Below are positions 24,041-33,779 of a stretch of DNA of 64,000 nt, piece after piece. Source of the DNA: Fortiea sp. LEGE XX443 (lineage in GTDB: Bacteria; Cyanobacteriota; Cyanobacteriia; Cyanobacteriales; Nostocaceae); contig NZ_JADEXZ010000024.1 in the NCBI RefSeq assembly GCF_015206815.1, positions 1-64,000 of the forward strand, given 5' to 3'. Numbering within the stretch: the stretch's first letter is position 1; the number at the start of each line of letters is the position of its first letter. The notes under the pieces are model-generated. The model was not told the origin of the DNA. It searched no databases and saw only the letters and a list, made by a program, of their open reading frames with translations. Made by a program: the position numbers and the translations under genes.

Positions 24041-26746
24041 GTGAAGAATCAGGGAACTGCAATAAAAGTAACCAAAAAAGCCGGATTCTTCATTTTTAGT
24101 TTTAACTTTTTCATCATTAATTGTTTAAGTATTTTTAATGTTTTACCAGTTAGGGCAGCGGGTGAAGAACCTGTATTGAGCGTAGTTCAGAGTACAGAAA
24201 ACACGCAGCAATGGGCAGGAATTACGAAGCGCTTGCAAGCCATTGGGGCAAAGTATTGCGTGATTCCCTTATCGCAAGTCAGAAGTAATGCTGATTGGGG
24301 CGATCGCCGCGTATTATTTTTGCCCAACATCGAGACATTCACCCCCGCCCAAGCGATCGCCTTAGAACAATGGGTGAGCAAAGGAGGCAAAATCATTGCT
24401 AGTGGCCCCGTCGGCAGTTTATCAGCACCGGGAGTCCGGCAGTTAATGCGATCGCTCCTGGGCAGTTATTGGGGATTTGGGCTGGATGAAACACAACAAC
24501 TCAAACCAGCTAAAACCAAGCTCCAGGGATGGGCCAACCAAACCGAACTTTTTGGTCAAGTCCGTGGTGGTGTGGTTATTCCCAACGGTGCTACCAGTCA
24601 AACCACTGCGGTGTGGAATGCCAAAGATAGTCCTGCTGCCGTAGTCAGTACAGAATGGTCTACCTTATTGGGCTGGCGCTGGGGAACAGATGCAGCCTCA
24701 GCATTCGAGTTAGATCATGCCTGGTTAAAAGCTGCCATCAATCGCCATCTAACAGCACCATCTGAAGGACAGAAAAAAATCGCTGGGGCTGACTCAAGTT
24801 GCTTGACCACAATTGCAACTACTCCCCCAACTTCCCCATCGCCCATCACCGCTACCGCACCCAAACCTAGATTAATTCAGCGAATCACACCGCCATCTTC
24901 CCAGGAGGCGATTGACCAACTAGAACAAACAGTGCGTTGGAATGTTGAACCCAATTCTAATGCGCCGATTGACGACAAAGAAGCGATCGCCCTCCAGCAA
25001 GAGTTAGAAAATTTGATTAGTCGCTTAGAAAGCGCCCAATTAGCCGCATCAGTTCATGCTGCTAATTCTGACGAAGCCATCACTAGCCATTCCCCGTCTC
25101 TCAAAGAAGAAGAGACGCGCGTAGCTTCCACTAGACCGGGATTTACCATCGCCAGTAGAGAGCAAGCAATAGCACAGGCGCGGCTAGTTGCCAAAAGTAT
25201 TACCGAACTAATTGCTAATAAAAACTATGCCGTAGCTCGTCAGCAGTGGCTGGCCACAAGGGCAAATTTGTGGAAAAATTTTCCGACAAATCGCCGACTA
25301 GCCCCAGCAGAAATTCGCGCAGTCTGGTTAGATAGAGGCACAATTGTCCGAGCTGGTGGTGAAAAAAAATTAGCCGAAGTTTTTGACCGCTTGGCACAGT
25401 CAGGAATTAACACCGTTTTTTTTGAAACTCTCAACGCCAGTTACCCAATTTACCCCAGTCAAGTTGCACCACAGCAAAACCCCCTAATTCGCGGCTGGAA
25501 CCCTTTAGCTGTGGCGGTAAAATTAGCCCATGAGCGAGGCATGGAGTTACACGCCTGGGTGTGGGTTTTTGCCGCGGGGAACCAGCGCCACAACCAAGTA
25601 ATTAACGTTCATCCTGATTACCCAGGGCCAGTATTGGCGGCTCATCCCGATTGGGCAAACTACGATAACAAAGGCAATACCATTCCCCCTGGTCAGACCA
25701 AGCCATTTTTTGATCCAGCTAACCCGCAAGTGCGGCAATATCTCCTCAAATTATTTGAAGAAATTGTCACCAAATATCAGGTAGATGGTTTACAGCTAGA
25801 TTACATCCGCTATCCTTTCCAAGATCCTTTTGTCGGTCGGACTTACGGTTACGGTCAAGCTGCGCGATCGCAATTTCAGCAGTTGACTGGTGTCGATCCT
25901 CTGACTCTTTCGCCTACTCAAGGCGAATTGTGGCAAAAGTGGACAGAATTTCGTACCCAACAAGTTGATAGCTTTGTCGCCGATGTATCACAGATGTTGC
26001 GTAAACAGCGTGACAATTTGATTTTGTCGGTGGCTGTATTTCCCCTACCAGAACGAGAACGGATTCAGAAACTACAACAACATTGGGAAGTTTGGGCAAG
26101 ACGAGGAGATATAGATTTAATTGTCCCCATGACTTATGCCCAAGATACAGCTCGTTTCCAACGCCTAGCACAACCTTGGATAGCTTCTACACAGTTGGGT
26201 TCTACATTATTAGTGCCAGGAATTCGTTTGCTATCTTTACCAAATCTGGCTGCATTTGACCAACTCCAAGTCATTAGAGACTTGCCAGCTAGTGGTTATG
26301 CACTTTTTGCCGCCGAGAACTTTAACAATGATTTGCTGAAAATTTTTACTCATACTCAAGGTAAAGTGCAAGCTGTAGCTGCTGTTGAACCGATTCCCCA
26401 CCGTCAGCCTTTTCAAACTGCTGCTGCTCGTTATGCAGCACTGAAACGGGAATGGCAGTTTGTCATGGAAAACGATCAACTGCAAATACCTACCATCAGA
26501 ATTTCTGAGTTTAACAACCAAATAGAAGTGCTAGAGCAAGCTTTAAATCAGTTGGCTACCTCACCTTCACCTAGTAAGTTACTCACAGCAAAAGCCTCTT
26601 TAACTCGATTTCAGGCGCAATTCCGCATTTGGATGCGCGAACCTGCGATTAATAACCCCTATCAAGTCAAAGCGTGGGAAAATCGGCTGGCAATGATAGA
26701 AAGACTATTACGTTATGGTCAAAGGCGATCGCAATTACGCCAGTAG
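24041..26746 (+). CDS. Secreted family-10-like glycosyl hydrolase (GHL10/DUF187)
   Basis: A 901-residue exported protein. The start is GTG at 24041, supported by GAGGG ten bases upstream. A signal peptide (about 1-44) ends at VRAAGEE. Residues 45-230 resemble a glutamine-amidotransferase-like flavodoxin fold (RRVLFLPNIETFTPAQ). A low-complexity linker with many P, T and A follows (about 250-330), then a short helical region. The hydrolase domain spans about 425-740: EIRAVWLDRG, GINTVFFETLNASYP, GMELHAWVWVFAAGN, DGLQLDYIRYP and IVPMTYAQD are hallmark segments. The target is probably a cell-wall or sheath polysaccharide. The linker region near 25110-25135 contains GAGACGCGCGTAGCTTCC, which looks like part of a dispersed repeat. 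Confidence 0.88.
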   Translation: MKNQGTAIKVTKKAGFFIFSFNFFIINCLSIFNVLPVRAAGEEPVLSVVQSTENTQQWAGITKRLQAIGAKYCVIPLSQVRSNADWGDRRVLFLPNIETFTPAQAIALEQWVSKGGKIIASGPVGSLSAPGVRQLMRSLLGSYWGFGLDETQQLKPAKTKLQGWANQTELFGQVRGGVVIPNGATSQTTAVWNAKDSPAAVVSTEWSTLLGWRWGTDAASAFELDHAWLKAAINRHLTAPSEGQKKIAGADSSCLTTIATTPPTSPSPITATAPKPRLIQRITPPSSQEAIDQLEQTVRWNVEPNSNAPIDDKEAIALQQELENLISRLESAQLAASVHAANSDEAITSHSPSLKEEETRVASTRPGFTIASREQAIAQARLVAKSITELIANKNYAVARQQWLATRANLWKNFPTNRRLAPAEIRAVWLDRGTIVRAGGEKKLAEVFDRLAQSGINTVFFETLNASYPIYPSQVAPQQNPLIRGWNPLAVAVKLAHERGMELHAWVWVFAAGNQRHNQVINVHPDYPGPVLAAHPDWANYDNKGNTIPPGQTKPFFDPANPQVRQYLLKLFEEIVTKYQVDGLQLDYIRYPFQDPFVGRTYGYGQAARSQFQQLTGVDPLTLSPTQGELWQKWTEFRTQQVDSFVADVSQMLRKQRDNLILSVAVFPLPERERIQKLQQHWEVWARRGDIDLIVPMTYAQDTARFQRLAQPWIASTQLGSTLLVPGIRLLSLPNLAAFDQLQVIRDLPASGYALFAAENFNNDLLKIFTHTQGKVQAVAAVEPIPHRQPFQTAAARYAALKREWQFVMENDQLQIPTIRISEFNNQIEVLEQALNQLATSPSPSKLLTAKASLTRFQAQFRIWMREPAINNPYQVKAWENRLAMIERLLRYGQRRSQLRQ

Positions 26747-26754
26747 ATAAAAAG

Positions 26755-26810
26755 TATGAAGTGTGAAGTATGAAGTGTGAAGTGTGAAGTGTGAAGTGTG
26801 AAGTATGAAA
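26755..26810. repeat. Eight tandem GTRTGAA heptamers
   Basis: Exactly eight 7-base units (GTATGAA or GTGTGAA) follow the GH10-like gene. The complementary TTCATAC/TTCACAC form occurs at 12101-12130, 56296-56330 and near 60155-60177, and shorter runs lie at 1900-1920 and 60665-60680. Confidence 0.9.
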
Positions 26811-27013
26811 TTTTTTCTTTAGCCTTCTGCCTCTTAACGAATGACAAATGATCCTTGACCATTCTTAATATTTGTGTTTCTTCATACAAAATTTACAGTG
26901 AATTCACAGTATTTATCATTAGGATAATATTATCAATCTGGCATCAAAATCCTAAAACATACTGGAATAAACTCAGTTGAGATAACTATTGACAATAGCT
27001 ATCGTGATTATCT

Positions 27014-30000
27014 ATGTATACCCGACCACAACTTCTCTGGCTACAAAGCTTAGAGGAAGTAATTAACTGTTCGCCACTAACAGTTCAGCCAGAAACATCA
27101 GTGTCAGAGGTCATCTCACTGATGGCAAAGTGGGGTGTCGATATTTTGGTAGTGTCAGTTTCCCAGGTAGTAGGATGGTTGACAGCGAAAGATATAATCA
27201 AGCTCTTAGCTTCGGGTATAGACTGCAAAACCGCCAAGATTTCTGAGGTGATGCAGACCACAGTAATTACACTGAAAATTTCCGAACTTCACCATTTAAC
27301 AACAGTAATTTCACTGTTGCGCCAGCATCAATTAAATATTTTGCCAATTGTTGATGAGGAAGGTCAACTGATTGGAACAGTTACCCCTGAAAGTATTTGT
27401 CAAGCGCTAGAACCAACAGTCGAGGACACTAGAAACGAAAACTCAGCGCGAATACCTTTGCTAGAGTCAGCAGTAGTATATGCTAACGACTCAAAAGCAA
27501 ACCAAGATTTAGAAAGGCACGTTTCCGAGCGGAACATAGCCCTAAAGCCAACAAATCAGCAATTATTAACCGAAATTGCCGAACGCCAAATAGTAGAAGA
27601 GCAACTGCGCCAATCCCAAAAAATGTTGCAGTTAGTCATGAATACTATTCCTCAAGGTATTCTCTGGAAAGACTGCAATTCTGTTATTTTGGGTTGTAAT
27701 TGGAACTTTGCCAAATTAGTTGGCGTAGAAAAACCAGAAGATATTATCGGTAAAACAGGTCATGATTTCCTTACCAACAAGTCAGAAGCAGACTTTCACC
27801 ATGAGTGTGATGCCAGAGTAATCGAGACAAATCAAGCAGAACATCACATCATCTCTCTGCTTTCACGAGTCAATGGTAAACAAGCGTGGTTAGAAACCAA
27901 TAAAATCCCACTGCATGATGTTGCAGGTAATGTAGTCGGTGTTTTGGGTACAGTTGAAGATATCACTGAACGCCAACAAGTACAGGAAGCTTTAGAAAAA
28001 AGCGAAGAACGCTTTCGGTTTTTGGCAGAATCCATTCCCCAACAAGTATGGATTGCTGATGTCAATGGCAACATTGAATATGTTAACCAACGGACTCTTG
28101 ATTATTTTGGTTGTACTCCAGAGCAACTTCTTAGTTGGGCATGGCAGCAATGGCTACATCCAGATGACTTATACCGTTGTTTAGCAGATTGGCAAGCATC
28201 TTTAGACACAGGTAAACCCTTTGAAGGAGAATTTCGTTGGCTCCGAAGTTCTGATCAAACCTATCGCTGGCATTTAGCCCGTGCTATACCTTGGCGTGAT
28301 CATGAAGGTAAAATTAACGCTTGGTTTGCTACAAATACTGATATTAACGATCGCGTTACAGCCGAAATTGCCCTGAAACATAGCGAACAACGGTTCCGTA
28401 ATTTAGTGGAATCTAGCTACGATTTGATCTGGGAAGTTGATCAAAACTGTGCTTATACTTACGTCAGTCCCAAAATCCGCGACATTTTGGGTTACGAACC
28501 AGAAGCAGTTTTGGGGAAAACACCTCTTGATTTTATGCCTCCAGAACTACAACAATCACTGGCTACAGGTTTCGCCGCAATTTTGGCAACACCACAACCA
28601 TTTCAATGTTTAGAAAACATCCAAATTCATCAAAATGGGCATCAAGTAGTTTTAGAAACTAGTGGTGTTCCCGTGTTTGATTCAGTAGGTAAATTCATTG
28701 GCTATCGCGGTACGAATCGAGATATTACCGAACGCAAACAAGCGGAGATGGCATTACTGGAAACTCAACAGCAACTAAAGGCAATTTTAGATCACTCGAC
28801 TGTGGCAATTTATGTAGTAGATACTGACAACAGATTTGTGTTGATTAACCGTCATTTTGAACAATTATTCAACATTACCCCAGAGCAAACAATCGGCACC
28901 AGTATTTACGATATTTGGACTGATGAGATTGCAGATAGGTTTGCAGTCAACAACCATCAGGTAATTGCCAACGGCATTCCGCTAAAAGTTGAAGAAGTTG
29001 TTCCTCTGGATGATAGGTTACACACCTACTTTTCTGTCAAGTTTCCGTTAAAAGATGCCAAGGGTGTTCCCTATGCTGTCTGTGGCATTTCCACAGATAT
29101 TACCGATCGCAAATTAGTAGAAGAGTCCTTGACGCGCTTTCATAAAGCTATAGAAAGCACCAGTGATGCTATTTGCATGTCAGACATCACAGGTAAAACA
29201 ATTTACATCAATCCAGGGTTTACTGAAATCTATGGATACACTTTAGAAGAATTTCAAACTGCTGGAGGAGCAGCCAGTATCTTCAAATATCCAGCAGAGT
29301 TCAACCAAGTATTAACAGCTATTCAAAGTGGTGAATCGTGGCGCGGTGAAGTGACAATGCGAACCCGTGATGGTCGGCTTTTACAAATTTATTTATCCGC
29401 TAATGTAATTAAAGATTTCACTAGCAAACTTACTGGAAGAGTTTGTATCCATACTGATATTACACAACGCAAACAGGCAGAAGAAGGTTTACGATTACGC
29501 GATCGCGCGATCGCCGCCAGCAGTAATGGCATTATCATTGCAGATGCCAGCATTCCCAACGGCCCAATTATTTATGTTAATCCAGCTTTTGAACGCATGA
29601 CAGGCTACTGTGCAGATGAAGTGATTGGAACAAGCTTTCGGTTGTTTCAATGTGCAGACATCGAACAATCTGGATTAAAAGAACTCAGCGACGCAATGCA
29701 AGCAGGTAGAGACTGTACTGTAGTTCTGCGTAATTATCGTAAAAACGGCAGCCTGTGGTGGAATGAACTAAATATTTCGCCTGTATATGATGCTGATGGT
29801 GTCCTGACTCATTACATTGGGATTCAAACAGATATTACTGAACGCAAGCAAACAGAAACAGCCTTACTTGTCAGTCAACAGCAATTGCAATATTTACTCT
29901 CATCCAGTCCCGCTATCATATATACCAGTAAAGCTTGTGAAGGATTTGGTGCTACCTTTATCAGCGACAATGTGAACATCGTCACTGGCTATCAACCACA

Positions 30001-30991
30001 AAATTTTACAGAAGATGCCAGCTTTTGGCTCAATCATATTCACCCAGAAGATGTACTTAATGTTGTTGACGAACTAGCAAAAATTTCGCAGCAAGAACAC
30101 TACAGCTTAGAATACCGTTTTCTCTACAAAAATGGTATTTACCACTGGCTATCTGACCAAGGCAAACTTGTCCGAGATGACACTGGTAATCCCGTGGAAC
30201 TAGTTGGTTACTTAGCAGACATCACAGAACGCAAGCAATTAGAGCAAGAATTAAGAGTAGCACTAGAAAAAGAAAAAGAACTCAACGAACTAAAATCTCG
30301 CTTTATTTCTATGACTTCCCATGAATTTCGCACACCGTTGAGTACCATTCTTTCTTCTTCAGAGTTACTCGAACATTATCGTTACAAATGGACGGAAGAA
30401 AAACAAATTACCCATCTGCACCGCATTCAATCAGCCGTGAAGCGCATAAATGAAATGTTAAATGATGTGTTAGTTATTGGTAAGGCAGAAGCAGGAAAAC
30501 TTGACTACGAACCTACGGCTTTTGATTTGGTTGCCTACTGTTCTCATATCATCGAAGAAGCTCAAATAAATCAAAGTAATCGATGCTCAATTTCTTTTAC
30601 TAGTCAATATTCATCCATCTCATGCTGGATGGATGACAAATTGCTAGGGCATATTCTCAACAATTTACTCTCGAATGCGATTAAATATTCTCCACAAGGA
30701 AGCAATGTAAACTTTAATCTTACTTGTGAGGATGGACAAGCAGTATTGGAGATACAAGACCAAGGAATTGGTATTCCTCAAGAAGACTTACCACATTTAT
30801 TTGAATCTTTTCATCGGGCTAAAAATGTGGGTAATATCCTAGGAACTGGATTAGGGCTGGCAATTGTAAAAAAGTGTGTAGATATACACAAAGGTAAAAT
30901 TGCCGTTACTAGTTCGCTGGAAGTTGGTACAACCTTTACTGTGACTCTGCCATTAAATCACACAATGCAAATCGAGGGAAAAGATGGTTAA
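27014..30991 (+). CDS. CBS/multi-PAS sensor histidine kinase, 1325 aa
   Basis: A large soluble sensor kinase. A pair of CBS domains occupies residues about 10-140 (adenine-nucleotide-binding module), then a coiled coil (about 155-205), then about seven PAS/PAC units (about 205-1080), each closing with a DITERK/DITDRK-type linker. The dimerisation domain has the phospho-acceptor H1103 in MTSHEFRTPL. The ATPase domain has NNLLSNAIKYSP, DQGIGIP and GTGLGLAIVKK. No membrane helix is seen, so it senses internal signals. Its last eight bases overlap the start of the receiver-EAL gene, showing a coupled operon and a probable phosphotransfer partner. Ligands of the CBS and PAS domains are unknown. 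Confidence 0.93.
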   Translation: MYTRPQLLWLQSLEEVINCSPLTVQPETSVSEVISLMAKWGVDILVVSVSQVVGWLTAKDIIKLLASGIDCKTAKISEVMQTTVITLKISELHHLTTVISLLRQHQLNILPIVDEEGQLIGTVTPESICQALEPTVEDTRNENSARIPLLESAVVYANDSKANQDLERHVSERNIALKPTNQQLLTEIAERQIVEEQLRQSQKMLQLVMNTIPQGILWKDCNSVILGCNWNFAKLVGVEKPEDIIGKTGHDFLTNKSEADFHHECDARVIETNQAEHHIISLLSRVNGKQAWLETNKIPLHDVAGNVVGVLGTVEDITERQQVQEALEKSEERFRFLAESIPQQVWIADVNGNIEYVNQRTLDYFGCTPEQLLSWAWQQWLHPDDLYRCLADWQASLDTGKPFEGEFRWLRSSDQTYRWHLARAIPWRDHEGKINAWFATNTDINDRVTAEIALKHSEQRFRNLVESSYDLIWEVDQNCAYTYVSPKIRDILGYEPEAVLGKTPLDFMPPELQQSLATGFAAILATPQPFQCLENIQIHQNGHQVVLETSGVPVFDSVGKFIGYRGTNRDITERKQAEMALLETQQQLKAILDHSTVAIYVVDTDNRFVLINRHFEQLFNITPEQTIGTSIYDIWTDEIADRFAVNNHQVIANGIPLKVEEVVPLDDRLHTYFSVKFPLKDAKGVPYAVCGISTDITDRKLVEESLTRFHKAIESTSDAICMSDITGKTIYINPGFTEIYGYTLEEFQTAGGAASIFKYPAEFNQVLTAIQSGESWRGEVTMRTRDGRLLQIYLSANVIKDFTSKLTGRVCIHTDITQRKQAEEGLRLRDRAIAASSNGIIIADASIPNGPIIYVNPAFERMTGYCADEVIGTSFRLFQCADIEQSGLKELSDAMQAGRDCTVVLRNYRKNGSLWWNELNISPVYDADGVLTHYIGIQTDITERKQTETALLVSQQQLQYLLSSSPAIIYTSKACEGFGATFISDNVNIVTGYQPQNFTEDASFWLNHIHPEDVLNVVDELAKISQQEHYSLEYRFLYKNGIYHWLSDQGKLVRDDTGNPVELVGYLADITERKQLEQELRVALEKEKELNELKSRFISMTSHEFRTPLSTILSSSELLEHYRYKWTEEKQITHLHRIQSAVKRINEMLNDVLVIGKAEAGKLDYEPTAFDLVAYCSHIIEEAQINQSNRCSISFTSQYSSISCWMDDKLLGHILNNLLSNAIKYSPQGSNVNFNLTCEDGQAVLEIQDQGIGIPQEDLPHLFESFHRAKNVGNILGTGLGLAIVKKCVDIHKGKIAVTSSLEVGTTFTVTLPLNHTMQIEGKDG

Positions 30992-32195
30992 GATTTTGGT
31001 AATTGAAGACGAAGAATCTGTGCGGGAAAACCTTTTAGATTTGCTAGAGGCAGAGGATTTTGAAACGGTTGCCGCGGCTAATGGCAGAACAGGTATAAAT
31101 TTAGCATTGACTGAGGCTCCAGATTTAATTTTGTGTGACATGATGATGCCGGAAGTTGATGGTTATGGGGTACTCACAGCATTACGGCAAGATCCATCAA
31201 CAGCAACAATTCCATTCATTTTTCTGACAGCCAAATCTGCTAAAGCTGATTTTCGGCAAGGTATGGATATGGGTGCAGACGACTATCTAACTAAGCCGTT
31301 TACGCGGGCTGAATTATTAAGTGCTATTATGAACCGCTTAGAAAGACAAGCCACTTTAAAAAAATATTTATCTAACCAAAAAGTGAGTAAACCTTTTTCA
31401 CCCAAAATCCAGTTACTAGAACTTAGCTTGCAACGCGTTATTCAACAACAAAAGTTTCAAGAATTTGAAGTTTATTATCAACCTATAGTTGATATTGCAT
31501 CTGGACAAATCATAGCATCTGAAAGTTTATTACGTTGGAACAGTCCTGAATTAGGTTTAGTTACTCCAACAGAATTTATCCCAATTGCTGAATCTACAGG
31601 TTTAATTATACCTATTGATCAATGGGTATTACAAAGTGTTTGTCAACAAATTAAGATTTGGCATGATGTCGGCATTACTTACTTGACGATGACGGTTAAT
31701 TTATCAGTTATTGATTTTAATCAGCCCGACTTGATTAAAAAAATTACTGAGTTCTTAACTAAGAACAACCTAGAGCCACAATGTTTAGAAATAGAACTTA
31801 CAGAAAGCATCATTATGCAAGATATCAATGGTGCGATCGCCACTATGAATAAATTACAATCTTTGGGATTAAAAATTGCTATTGATGATTTTGGTACTGG
31901 TTACTCTTCGCTGATTTATCTTAAAAATTTACCAATTAACACCTTAAAAATTGACCGTTATTTCATTCATAATGTAGCCACAGATAGTCAAAAATCTGCT
32001 ATTACTAAAGCCTTAATTGAAATGGCACACAACCTAAATATGCGAGTCGTTGCTGAAGGTGTGGAAACAGAAGAAGAATTGCATTTTTTGCGTCATCATC
32101 ACTGTGATGCCATGCAAGGTTTTTTATTCAGTCGTCCATTACCAGCCGTAGAATTTGAAAACTTTTTGTGGAGTAATAGACATTTGTATATATGA
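30984..32195 (+). CDS. Receiver-EAL response regulator (c-di-GMP phosphodiesterase)
   Basis: A 403-residue two-domain regulator. The receiver domain (1-125) has the acidic pair EDEE near residues 7-10, phospho-acceptor D52 in LCDMMMPE and the lysine in LTKPFTRAE. The EAL domain (about 150-400) has ASESLLRWN (the signature reads E-S-L), ELTESIIM, IDDFGTGYSSL, LKIDRYFI and AEGVETEEEL, so the metal and catalytic residues look complete. It is expected to hydrolyse cyclic di-GMP upon phosphorylation. The start ATG overlaps the end of the large kinase gene by eight bases. It is therefore most likely the kinase's output. Confidence 0.93.
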   Translation: MVKILVIEDEESVRENLLDLLEAEDFETVAAANGRTGINLALTEAPDLILCDMMMPEVDGYGVLTALRQDPSTATIPFIFLTAKSAKADFRQGMDMGADDYLTKPFTRAELLSAIMNRLERQATLKKYLSNQKVSKPFSPKIQLLELSLQRVIQQQKFQEFEVYYQPIVDIASGQIIASESLLRWNSPELGLVTPTEFIPIAESTGLIIPIDQWVLQSVCQQIKIWHDVGITYLTMTVNLSVIDFNQPDLIKKITEFLTKNNLEPQCLEIELTESIIMQDINGAIATMNKLQSLGLKIAIDDFGTGYSSLIYLKNLPINTLKIDRYFIHNVATDSQKSAITKALIEMAHNLNMRVVAEGVETEEELHFLRHHHCDAMQGFLFSRPLPAVEFENFLWSNRHLYI

Positions 32196-32388
32196 ATTTA
32201 TCTAAACTTTAAAATCAAGCTTTTTGCTACATAAAATTTTTGTATTTATCAATCAAAGATAAATATATAATTTAATTGATAATTTGATTGAAGAGAAAAA
32301 TGTGTGCTACTTATACAAATGTTATTACTAAAATTTATTTAGCATATATTCTTTTAAAATTTCATATTTGCTTAGATTCAATCAATAT

Positions 32389-33549
32389 ATGAATAAAATT
32401 TTAGTGATTGAAGATGATATAAATGTACGGCAAAATATTGTAGATTTGCTCTATGCTGAAAATTTTAACGTCATTATTGCCGAAAATGGTTACATTGGGT
32501 TGCAGTTAGCGCAAGCCGAAATTCCTGACTTGGTAATTTGTGATGTGATGATGCCAGAATTAGACGGTTATGAAGTACTGAAAGAATTACGTCAAAATCC
32601 TAAAACAGCAATCATTCCTTTAATTTTTTTAACTGCCAAATCGGAAAAAACTGACTTTCGCAAGGGGATGGATTTAGGCGCTGATGACTACATCATCAAA
32701 CCTTTTTCCAGGACAGAATTATTAGCTGCCATCACCTGCCGATTAGAGAGACAAACAGCAATTTATCAACAAACTCAAGAAAAATTAGATAAATTGCGTA
32801 ATAGCATTACTCTGTCCCTACCTCACGAATTACGAACTCCGCTGAATGGCATCTTGGGTTTCTCGCAACTTTTGATGGAAGAAAGTGAGTTACTAGATGC
32901 AGAATCTATCAAAGAAATGGCAGAATTTATTCACCAATCAAGTCAGCGTTTATTTCTTTTAATTCAAAAATTTTTACTGTATGCAGAACTAGAAATCATT
33001 GCTACAGATCCGCAACGTGTCAAAGAAGTTCAAAGCCAGTCAACTGATTTCCCTACACTAGAACTAGCTGATGTAATTACAGAAATTGCTAAAAATTCGA
33101 GTAGAGAAGCAGATATCCAAATAGATTTCTCACCATGTCACGTCAATATTTCTACAAAAAAAATTACGAAAATTATTGAAGAATTAATTGATAATGCTTT
33201 AAAGTTTTCGCCTTGTGGCACACCAATTAAAATTACAGCTAAGGTAATTAATCATACTTTCAGTTTATCTGTTAGCGATCAGGGCCGAGGTATGAGCGCC
33301 GATCAGATTGCGGAATTAGGCGCTTATCGACAATTTGAGCGGAAACTGCACGAACAACAAGGCTCAGGATTAGGCTTAATCATTGTCAAAAGACTAGCAG
33401 AGTTACACGGCGGTAAACTCAAAATTGAAAGTAAACCCCAAGAAAAAACAGTTGTCACCGTTACACTTCCGTGCAGCACTCAAGAAACATTACTCGATAC
33501 TCAGCAATCAGCACGGGCTGAACGCCCCGCTACTGCTAACAGCACTTAA
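32389..33549 (+). CDS. Receiver-histidine kinase (386 aa)
   Basis: An N-terminal receiver domain (phospho-acceptor D52 in ICDVMMPELDG) is joined directly to a kinase core: acceptor H146 in LPHELRTPLNG, then ELIDNALKFSP, DQGRGMS and GSGLGLIIVKRLAELHGG. This inverted order (receiver first) is common in cyanobacteria and suggests that a partner kinase gates its activity. ATG at 32389 is preferred; a TTG seven codons upstream is in frame. The last fifteen or so residues (SARAERPATANST) are encoded by a dispersed palindromic repeat and are probably not part of the ancestral protein. It lies 193 bases after the receiver-EAL gene and is likely part of the same pathway. Confidence 0.92.
   Translation: MNKILVIEDDINVRQNIVDLLYAENFNVIIAENGYIGLQLAQAEIPDLVICDVMMPELDGYEVLKELRQNPKTAIIPLIFLTAKSEKTDFRKGMDLGADDYIIKPFSRTELLAAITCRLERQTAIYQQTQEKLDKLRNSITLSLPHELRTPLNGILGFSQLLMEESELLDAESIKEMAEFIHQSSQRLFLLIQKFLLYAELEIIATDPQRVKEVQSQSTDFPTLELADVITEIAKNSSREADIQIDFSPCHVNISTKKITKIIEELIDNALKFSPCGTPIKITAKVINHTFSLSVSDQGRGMSADQIAELGAYRQFERKLHEQQGSGLGLIIVKRLAELHGGKLKIESKPQEKTVVTVTLPCSTQETLLDTQQSARAERPATANST
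33501..33545. repeat. Dispersed repeat that encodes a kinase C-terminus
   Basis: The sequence around the palindrome GGGCTGAACGCCC, with its flanks CAGCAC and GCTAACAG, is nearly identical to 18559-18603 in an intergenic region. Here it supplies the last codons and leads into the TAA of the receiver-kinase gene. Confidence 0.75.
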
Positions 33550-33716
33550 AACATGACTCAGCAATAAATAAAAGCTTGGACATTGTTCAAGAAGCGATAG
33601 CTTATCTAGGCAATGCTCAAGCTAGTTGGGTATGTAGATTTGGCTGACTCGAATACTATTATGTCTAGCCGATGTATGAATTGATGTTGGGGTTTTTGTT
33701 GAAGTTAGCGTATAAA

Positions 33717-33743
33717 TTGTATAACTTGTATAAGTTGTATACA
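33717..33743. promoter_or_regulatory. Three 9-bp iterons upstream of the HTH-NACHT gene
   Basis: TTGTATAAC, TTGTATAAG and TTGTATACA follow one another without gaps, 36 bases before the NACHT start codon. The invariant part is TTGTATA at a period of nine bases. The spacing and position suggest an operator, possibly bound by the helix-turn-helix domain of the downstream protein itself; this is an inference. Confidence 0.5.
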
Positions 33744-33779
33744 AACATGCAACTTTATACATAGTGTAGTGGTAGAGGT

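Noticed and set aside
25110-25135. In-frame repeat insertion in the GH10-like gene
   Set aside because: GAGACGCGCGTAGCTTCC looks like a dispersed repeat fragment, but the match is short and no duplication of flanks could be seen.
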